Under the pieces are notes generated by a model. It worked only from the letters and a program-made list of their open reading frames with translations. It had not been told where the DNA came from and ran no database searches. Positions 36,901-39,198 of a stretch of 39,198 bases of DNA are shown here, one piece after another. The DNA is from Akkermansiaceae bacterium UBA5020. GTDB lineage: Bacteria > Verrucomicrobiota > Verrucomicrobiia > Verrucomicrobiales > DEV007. Position 1 is the stretch's first letter. Each line of letters starts with the position of its first letter. The stretch covers positions 1-39,198 of the forward strand of contig DGXY01000068.1 in assembly GCA_002396885.1 (NCBI GenBank), given 5' to 3'. Made by a program: the position numbers and the translations under genes.

Positions 36901-38911
36901 CACCACCCGTGCTCGGTGTCGTTTCCACCGGAATCACCACATTGATGATGTTGTCCTGCTGACTCGATCCTCCCAAAATCAATGCCCCCGTGGTTGCCGC
37001 CGCAATCTTCGTGATCGCCCCATTGAGAATCACCGGTGCCGCAAAACTCTGATTCGCATAAATCGAGTTCGCACCAGAGGTCGTGTTCAAAATGATCGGC
37101 TTTGCAGAGGTCAGACCCAAAGCTGTGGCGGTGCCAACGCCCGTTCCACCTATAATGAGGTTGCCGCCTGTGGTCGTCGCGTTTCCAAGCGAAATCGACG
37201 CCGTCCCCACGTTGTTGATCGAACGAAAGTCCGTGATCCGCACCGCCCCCCCTTCGATCGAAGTGTTCCCGGTAAAGGTTCCACCGATGCCGTTGAGGAT
37301 CAACTCTCCCGTGCCCTGTTTGATCACCTGTTTGTTCGTCCCTGTCGCCGTGATGTTGCCAATGATTCTGGTGTTGCCGTTGCCGGAAAACGTCAAATTG
37401 CGCGCACTGCCGTCCGCGTTGTTCCACGCATCCCCAGCGAAGGTCAGCGTGCCCCCCATCGCGTTGGCAATCCCCGTATTGGCATTGCTGCTTTCCTGCG
37501 TCCACGCTTGCAAGGTCATTCCATAGCCATTTCGGCTGTTGAACGTTTGCGTTTGGTTTGCAGCGACCCGGAAGGTGCCCAGCGTCGTCAGCCCATTGAT
37601 CGCCGCGCCACCCGCTGCCGGGCCCGTGTAAAGGGTGCCCGAAGCCCGAAAATAAACATTCTTCCCAGAACTCAGGGCGTTAAAATCCAAGTTTCCGTCA
37701 TTGCGAAACTCCAGGACCCCACCGTTCAAGTCGATCGCACCACTCGCGTTGCCCGCTGTGTTCGCCCCGAAAATGCTCGTCCCTCCTACTGTCAGTTGCG
37801 TCACCCGCACGCTGCTCTGCTGCCCCGTCGAGGAACCACTCACGCGCACCGTCCCAGTGAATCCAGAGGTGCTCGATGGATTGAGATACAAAATCCCAGA
37901 CCCCGATTTCTCGATGCTGCCGGAGCCAGCCAAAATGCCCGTCAGATTGAAGTCACCCACCCCCGCGCTGTTGTTTCCGCCCAGGGAGGTAAAGGTGGTC
38001 CCAGCCACACCTCCTGCGTTTAACCTACCCGCAATGGTTAAGGTGCCATTGACACTGTTGATCCGACTGTTCCGAAACGTCGCCGTCGGTGACAAGGGCA
38101 GTGGACTCACTGCCGAAGACAGGATCCCGGAAAGCGTGTTGCTGCCCAGGCTCAAGATCGCCGACCCACGGTCGCCGACCGGGCCCCGGCCTTCAAAGTT
38201 CACATCACGCGTGAAGGTCATTGCTCCTGCCGTCCCATCCAACACCAGCGACCCACCCCCAAATCCAATCAGACTCACATTCAACGGGGTCGTGTTGGTG
38301 GTGAGGATCGACACCGTCCCAGTTCCTCCCAGGGCCGCTGGGTCGCTGATAATGAGCGATCCGTCGGCAATTGTCGTCGTCCCGGTGTAGTCATTCAAGG
38401 CGTTGGCCAACCGAATCGAGCCCCCTCCACTCTTCACCAAGCCCGCCGTCCCAGAAATTTGACTGTCAATCTTGGCCGACTCGCCGAGTTTCGCCTGAAG
38501 ACCCGCTCCAGTCCCCGCCAAGGTAAGTGCCCCACCAGACACCGTGTAGCCGCTGCGAACGAAAGTTAGCCGGTTCGCGGTGACACCTCCGGCGTCCACA
38601 TTGACAGCAGTCGTCACTGGGACGGCATAGGGCAGCGTCGGGAATGCGGAAGTAAAGATAGCGTTGTCTGCATTCGTGTTCGGCCAAGCCACCATACTCG
38701 CACCGTCCCACCAATTCAGAAGAGAGGTGTCCCAAGTGCCCGCTCCCCCGAGCCCTGTCCCGTCGAGGTTGTTACCTGCCGAAGTGGCATCCGCGTCCCA
38801 ATAGAAATCGAGAGCCGCCGCCGGCCCCGAAGAAAATCCGATCAAAAGAATCGCAAAGGAGACAAAGACCTTGCGACGAAGAAAACGGGAGAAACGGGCG
38901 TAGGTGGACAT
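24983..38911 (-). CDS. Giant autotransporter-associated beta-strand-repeat protein with PEP-CTERM
   Basis: 4642 residues. Signal peptide at 1-33 (FVSFAILLIGFSSGPAAA|LDF). The body is made of repeats of the type LTKSGSGTLLLSGNNVYSGG (autotransporter-associated beta-strand repeat); I recognise at least 17 clear copies, among many degenerate ones, predicting a very long parallel beta-helix. The tail from residue 4610 is VPEPGTLGLLGMALGGFFF followed by an RRLRKRR cluster: PEP motif, membrane helix, basic end, the complete PEP-CTERM signal. There is no autotransporter barrel. Two small inserted modules occur near residues 1350-1420 and 1790-1852, and a second N-terminal-type cap near 2137 suggests a fusion of two proteins. 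No cysteine was found on reading the whole sequence. It is probably a surface or matrix fibre processed by the exosortase encoded at 12490. Confidence 0.95.
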   Translation of the reverse strand: MSTYARFSRFLRRKVFVSFAILLIGFSSGPAAALDFYWDADATSAGNNLDGTGLGGAGTWDTSLLNWWDGASMVAWPNTNADNAIFTSAFPTLPYAVPVTTAVNVDAGGVTANRLTFVRSGYTVSGGALTLAGTGAGLQAKLGESAKIDSQISGTAGLVKSGGGSIRLANALNDYTGTTTIADGSLIISDPAALGGTGTVSILTTNTTPLNVSLIGFGGGSLVLDGTAGAMTFTRDVNFEGRGPVGDRGSAILSLGSNTLSGILSSAVSPLPLSPTATFRNSRINSVNGTLTIAGRLNAGGVAGTTFTSLGGNNSAGVGDFNLTGILAGSGSIEKSGSGILYLNPSSTSGFTGTVRVSGSSTGQQSSVRVTQLTVGGTSIFGANTAGNASGAIDLNGGVLEFRNDGNLDFNALSSGKNVYFRASGTLYTGPAAGGAAINGLTTLGTFRVAANQTQTFNSRNGYGMTLQAWTQESSNANTGIANAMGGTLTFAGDAWNNADGSARNLTFSGNGNTRIIGNITATGTNKQVIKQGTGELILNGIGGTFTGNTSIEGGAVRITDFRSINNVGTASISLGNATTTGGNLIIGGTGVGTATALGLTSAKPIILNTTSGANSIYANQSFAAPVILNGAITKIAAATTGALILGGSSQQDNIINVVIPVETTPSTGGVTKLGSGTWVLNAANTYLGATTIQGGVLKLRATGTASDVIKESATNTVVFNSQGVTGAAGGVLEFRGVATGATTETLGALTPTAGSSTVRLLGQGGFAANLVFNNATAALGATAAATSLNFDTTGANGGTISFTGVAPAAATATTLPGTANFQGHLYLNGSNFADIVAGVVTAPTYGGAGNFRDAGAALVAATHNRLTGATAMAAGTTISSLLTNSQTLTMSGNLVVSTGGILQSGGTASILSNNTTARLIQGGAAGTNVAIRVNGASDVLNLGSATNPVNISSVTTAGLTKNGAGTLVVFGTNAQTGTTTINEGKVSLDGAAARLSATTASLVVRQDATLELLSGVTAANAVVNALDGAGTISGLSGQTFTQNGGGTWNGVFSGAGLNITKGGAAATWSGVSTYTGVTTIGGTGLVTVDTLADGGANSGIGASSNAASNLVFTGTTAGIDYRGSIIDNALTLGSRSASTDRLFTLAATATGANLTSSVSNNNAIIWSNTGAIVNNTSANAVLTFAGTGTGLGLGDNTFNPLLGDSTVSGINLGVTKTGAGQWNLGNSGNTYTGATRVNEGTLGLNNNAALPSASPLVLGSATATGILQMSGTFARDLSTTPTAGTGTITWGGTSGGGGFAAHSTPLTVTLNSGAGLTWASGGFVGAGALNLNSTSSLSNVEFTNPIALNTGTVSTPTVTTTDATANVTTGSTAGLLPGQPITGPGIPAGAVILSITNATTFVISANATTALGAGTGTANIGLAARAVTVNDNGNTGADYATMSGVISGTGGTFLKNGTGILRLTGANSYTGTTAVEAGTLVVSSLGSSTGGATSSVGAGAVAMDNSNAIVLGNATTTGGLLQYVGAGETSDRKIRLRGTTAGNQIHADGSGPLILTNVAHDTTETGSKTLSLRGTNTAGNMITSVLSDNGLGVLTIGVDGGATWILTGANTYTGSTTASGGALGIGNNGALGTVGGLVNNNGNVFAYGADRTLANVLTLSNNATNGWFGDYTLTFSNPTNLAASANNVTTNNSIAAGKTLTMNGITANGLTDNRTWTIDGQGETVINGAFTSTTGNGVGITKTGNGTLTLGTNGATSNWNIANNAVDVDRGALKFTANNAIPTTFTAAPAAPTTAGTPIAGTTITVASTAGLQVGQRFSGTNVPVGSVITAITSSTTFTTSLAPTTAIASGASLTFFGSGGLTLSPEVETLDTSTVDLNGTSQTVTGLTATTTGAVVIDNTSGTPATFTFGANNSAVSITNTGARTITDSGAGALSIVKTGNTALTLPTGMTLTYQGSTSSTGGGSFTINSALNGTTGLIATGNSTLALPGGLTTPGTITSIEVGGGSILSLLDGTGSAISNLTSLNLGAGSGTTTLNLNVGDSLAVGDFLNTDTLTLLTGNSATLANTITFNMTDAGLNPLTTYTLLNLADGGLTAFGTSNIIQGATPGGFSGFTWTVTNNLVQLTTGNLITGNSYWRGLTDNTWNANANNWSTDKAGTIPAASIPGSGTDVVFAYDGLAAAPLTTTLEQNIKINSLTFEAGTTTPTSVTIAPGAVSTNRLEVAPQVSTDGIRITAGGPAAVTISAPLRLGGTVSSQTWNVADASSVLTLSGGLQGEKDVIKTGSGKVTVSIAADNGFNSTNTTDFTVDGGTLEILTIDALGVVGKRANVAVNTGAAFFYNNAASGTVTNALTLGGGTLSAGGNNQTYSGAINVSAASTTNLADSNTALTGTARNITLSGILSGSGNLTIDGNNTVSAGNQVGGLLTLNNAANTWNGDLLLNRGSVLLTSAVTPSFTTNDVTFSSFGRLQLQGVNGQTLTRTGTLSYGAGAVGEFSVDNTSGTLSADFLVDQTGAVTLGAAGTGATVRFFLADAFSKLNLSGGVTLGGNSSISVANNAAHLLTINSVISDGGSGYSLAINDDAGAWAQTNATARLTGLNTFSGNFTLGEGVGEFNTVTNAGGAASSLGQGNTISLGGGNLRFIGGTSQSTNRPIATTASSTLSAHGTGGATITYTGAITQALDNGLTLLGTDSTAAGFITGGITQVGVAADLLVNSGNWSLSGAPSVLSDDIIVTNASAVLNLTGSSLISFTAGASNGLYARTGATINLLSSDVFGPLNSGGLDLIVLGDNSLGGGTLNTNTFNIETPRLDLGQRTIGFEGQIDGTGTVFTRGGAIDLFRGTVNANLGSDGSTSLEKFSTGTVTLKGDNSGMASTGSSLLYEGTLVLDYTASNTTKLRAASALDMRGSNLVLTGNASASSAQTVASFTIGSGGTNAITLNPGSGQSLVLNLNAITRAINAQDGTVRFALPGGSQSATNGITTDTLNTLGSGANAILGGWATVNDGTGVFFARNLTNAADGNIVAATTTSQDAVGSWLTGENISDSAGFTGTLGTAYLNSLRFNAASGSDLVLASGGVLGIASGGLLVTDNVGGTPSLMNGTIFSGAQASNVPELIITQDSAAVFQLGADLRTNSALTKSGSGTLLLSGNNVYSGGTEIQDGVLQVSGGNAIGDTSLVTLATYTNSTLQLLANETIGRLTGGQRQTDSDNGLVDVGSHTLTFNQSAGTTYSGRLTGSGQIVMNTGSTGNFNYNGQTSTSLFTGSVTVNGGLFQLSGDTARLGSAAAFTINGRGSLLLDNNATTNVTDRISDTATFTLNSASGPFSGETIPRGLSIRNDDNDDSNETIGSTTFNSGANYLSLEASGGTSAQSRFISAGWTRLNGATVNVRGRNLGATADAAGRTQFKVTDANDAAMIAANVGGGGTIGGTAKNVSIVPWAIGENLTAGLVDGNMGNTFLTYVDNRGFVPLNLTNEFSTFAAFASGDNVRESLSGDLTGVPGATINSLIVNNAAVAGLDFTGTGVGQTLGITSGAMLFTITGGVASTAYDTTLGGFDSGITVGGTNEYVIHVVNPSSAANTSTLTVTLASPLTSSADITKSGRGTLILNQVNTAGGGARKTTINEGTLEIADLDHIGGATGSLVFAGGTLRLGSLFDELTDDLSGRSILFREGGGTIDTNGNDPVFAGSLGSGTGGFTKAGLGNLTLNATASYTGATTLSAGTITIGAANALGNGGNLTLSGGTTLALGSNSIRHGLVTTSGASPAITGTGTINTSSGVFLNHTGDTTIDAILAGAGGLLKAQANTVTLTGLSTYTGATEIQAGSLSLNSIGNVGGGASSLGAPANTEDGIIRMGLTTAATTLIYTGSGHTSNRLIGMQGTTGGVTIDADGTGALVLGGVRAENAGAKTLTLRGSSAAILENSSGQIQEVGAVLSVLKADANTWAYAQSQSYTGTTTVDNGILRLKAAQNLTGALQYGSTNTITTTGTVEAKEDAAFGSLLVQPNGSASLVVDPTKEVTINGNVTIGSAAASSVTNFAVTGGGDFTVNNLTNTGNTFLVGGTGTANTTLADFSALSTMNVALNTTSGVLLVSSNSGTNATGKAELRLADTSVVSGSAITVGGGGTFNGNVDQVNLLKLGSVSNTLNVNTVNIGTGARDLGSITFLDGSGSVTVRAADGSSAAAFNMGTGAANTSVALAGNQNTFDVTGHNADLKFSTVSIGTQNRNADLVNVFSFDTGTLDIGSLTASTKGANASTTTTTINLGGGTVTTGAWTLATASGAGNAVATANLTGGNVTFSGAINRGADAAGGGTATGTVNLNGATLDMGGNNIGSATNQIVFSAQSGTLRNLGELNGGGNLVKTTAGTLVLAGDNNHTGRTVVNAGILSVSSEDNLGNNPLAFNAAQLEIDGGTLLTTASFTIDDANRGVTVGATGGTIETAASTALTVASTSPIVLTGNLTKTGDGALYINSTTTGSGTVNITDGTFGGTGTISGNTTIGNGAILTGGTDGTVGTINFNGTLTNTTGATWLIDLVGDVSGSSDLINLGTGALDLNNAILSLAVTNFTAGNSYTIATYSSLIGGSTFNGIGQGDIISGYQIDYGTTAITLTAVPEPGTLGLLGMALGGFFFRRLRKRRNAAAVKE
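32300..32740 (-). other. Internal module junction in the giant protein
   Basis: Residues of about 2055-2200. A closing module (FNMTDAGLNPLTTYTLLNLA and GGFSGFTWTVTNNLVQLTTG) resembles the one before the PEP-CTERM tail (TAGNSYTIATYSSLIGGSTF, then YQIDYGTTAITLTAV). It is followed by NSYWRGLTDNTWNANANNWS, which resembles the mature N-terminus (LDFYWDADATSAG and GTWDTSLLNWWDG). The order close-then-open inside one reading frame marks a probable fusion point. Confidence 0.6.
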
Positions 38912-39066
38912 GATTCTATAACTTTCACAGACCCAAGGACCTGTGGTTGGGGGTTAGAAGGGGGATTTCTAGGAGCGGAGGCCTGCTCCAAGAGGAAATG
39001 AAACCATTGGATCGCTTCAAGCGCGGGCCAAGGTCCATTTCGAATTAAAATCCTCCAATTGGGTGC

Positions 39067-39095
39067 GTTTTAGAAAAAACAGCTCGATTCGTCAA
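39067..39095 (-). promoter_or_regulatory. Candidate sigma-70-type promoter of the giant gene
   Basis: Minus strand TTGACG (39095-39090), 17-base spacer containing a T-run, TAAAAC (39072-39067). The -35 matches at five of six bases and the -10 at four of six. It lies directly downstream of a hairpin at 39101-39116. Confidence 0.45.
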
Positions 39096-39096
39096 T

Positions 39097-39116
39097 AAAA
39101 CTTCGCAGGTGCGAAG
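39097..39116 (-). terminator. Perfect hairpin, terminator of an upstream gene or operator
   Basis: CTTCGCA-GG-TGCGAAG at 39101-39116, seven-base perfect arms, followed on the minus strand by TTTTATT. It could end a transcript entering from outside the window, insulating the giant gene; the two-base loop is tight, so a protein-binding palindrome next to the -35 is also possible. Confidence 0.45.
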
Positions 39117-39198
39117 AAAAAAATGGGAACGCGGGGGACGTGCGACCAAAAACACCCTCCTCTGCTCGAGAAAGGAATCGAAACACAAAAAAGGCCAC

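Larger units (their letters stand above)
38912..39198 (-). promoter_or_regulatory. Leader and upstream region of the giant gene
   Basis: No gene is visible in these 287 bases up to the window edge. If the promoter at 39067-39095 is used, the transcript has an untranslated leader of roughly 150 bases. The leader can fold a small hairpin (GGAGC-N8-GCTCC, 38972-38989). The last 80 bases show nothing I can assign. Confidence 0.5.

Noticed and set aside
25000..38800. DNA repeats as a CRISPR array or tandem satellite
   Set aside because: Similarity is at the protein level between degenerate coding repeats of varying length; no identical repeat with regular spacers is seen.
24983..38911. Type V autotransporter
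   Set aside because: The repeats are named after autotransporters, but there is no C-terminal barrel; the protein ends in a PEP-CTERM signal instead.

Overview
The window looks like a chromosomal surface-polysaccharide and protein-sorting island from a GC-rich Gram-negative bacterium, most probably a member of the Verrucomicrobiota. This rests on the combination of a giant autotransporter-type beta-strand-repeat protein ending in PEP-CTERM, an exosortase, a Wzz/tyrosine-kinase fusion, an SLBB exporter, an outer-membrane barrel and Sel1/TPR proteins. No taxonomic marker gene is present, so the assignment is an inference. I see no tRNA, rRNA, CRISPR array, insertion sequence or phage gene.

Layout, left to right. 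(1) 1-9564, all minus strand: a tight sugar-decoration operon whose transcription order is rfbA-type nucleotidyltransferase, hexapeptide acyltransferase, acyl carrier protein, AMP-forming acyl ligase, SDR ketoreductase, FdtA/QdtA-type ketoisomerase, DegT aminotransferase, Wzx-type flippase, glycosyltransferase, and an FkbH-like HAD protein cut by the left edge. Several genes overlap by 4-8 bases. Together they suggest a dTDP-3-amino-3,6-dideoxyhexose whose amino group receives an acyl chain made on a dedicated carrier protein. (2) 9610-10977, minus: a YdcF/DUF218-type membrane protein and a GbsR/MarR-type regulator. (3) 11171-13443, plus: a family-4-type glycosyltransferase and an exosortase with the Cys/Arg/His triad. 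(4) 13446-24886, minus: an O-antigen polymerase/ligase-type protein, Wzz-BY-kinase, SLBB polysaccharide export protein, a small secreted SdrD-B-like protein, an outer-membrane barrel, a WecA/MraY-type initiating phosphosugar transferase, a Sel1-repeat protein and a TPR-like membrane protein (listed in coordinate order; transcription runs from TPR to polymerase). (5) 24983-38911, minus: one 4642-codon gene for a cysteine-free repeat protein with a signal peptide and a C-terminal PEP-CTERM sorting signal.

How they fit: the WecA-type enzyme starts the glycan on undecaprenyl phosphate, glycosyltransferases extend it with the acylated amino sugar, the flippase and polymerase move and polymerise it, and Wzz-kinase, SLBB protein and barrel export it. 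The exosortase would process the PEP-CTERM giant, whose gene lies beside the export genes. This resembles the proteobacterial exosortase/EPS loci in logic, with a very large candidate substrate encoded at the site. The functional link is inferred from neighbourhood and motifs only.

The points most worth attention are the giant protein (no cysteine, apparently two repeat proteins fused head to tail), the carrier-protein acylation set, an FdtA homologue lacking the second histidine of the usual HAH motif, and several readable promoters, terminators and dyads.
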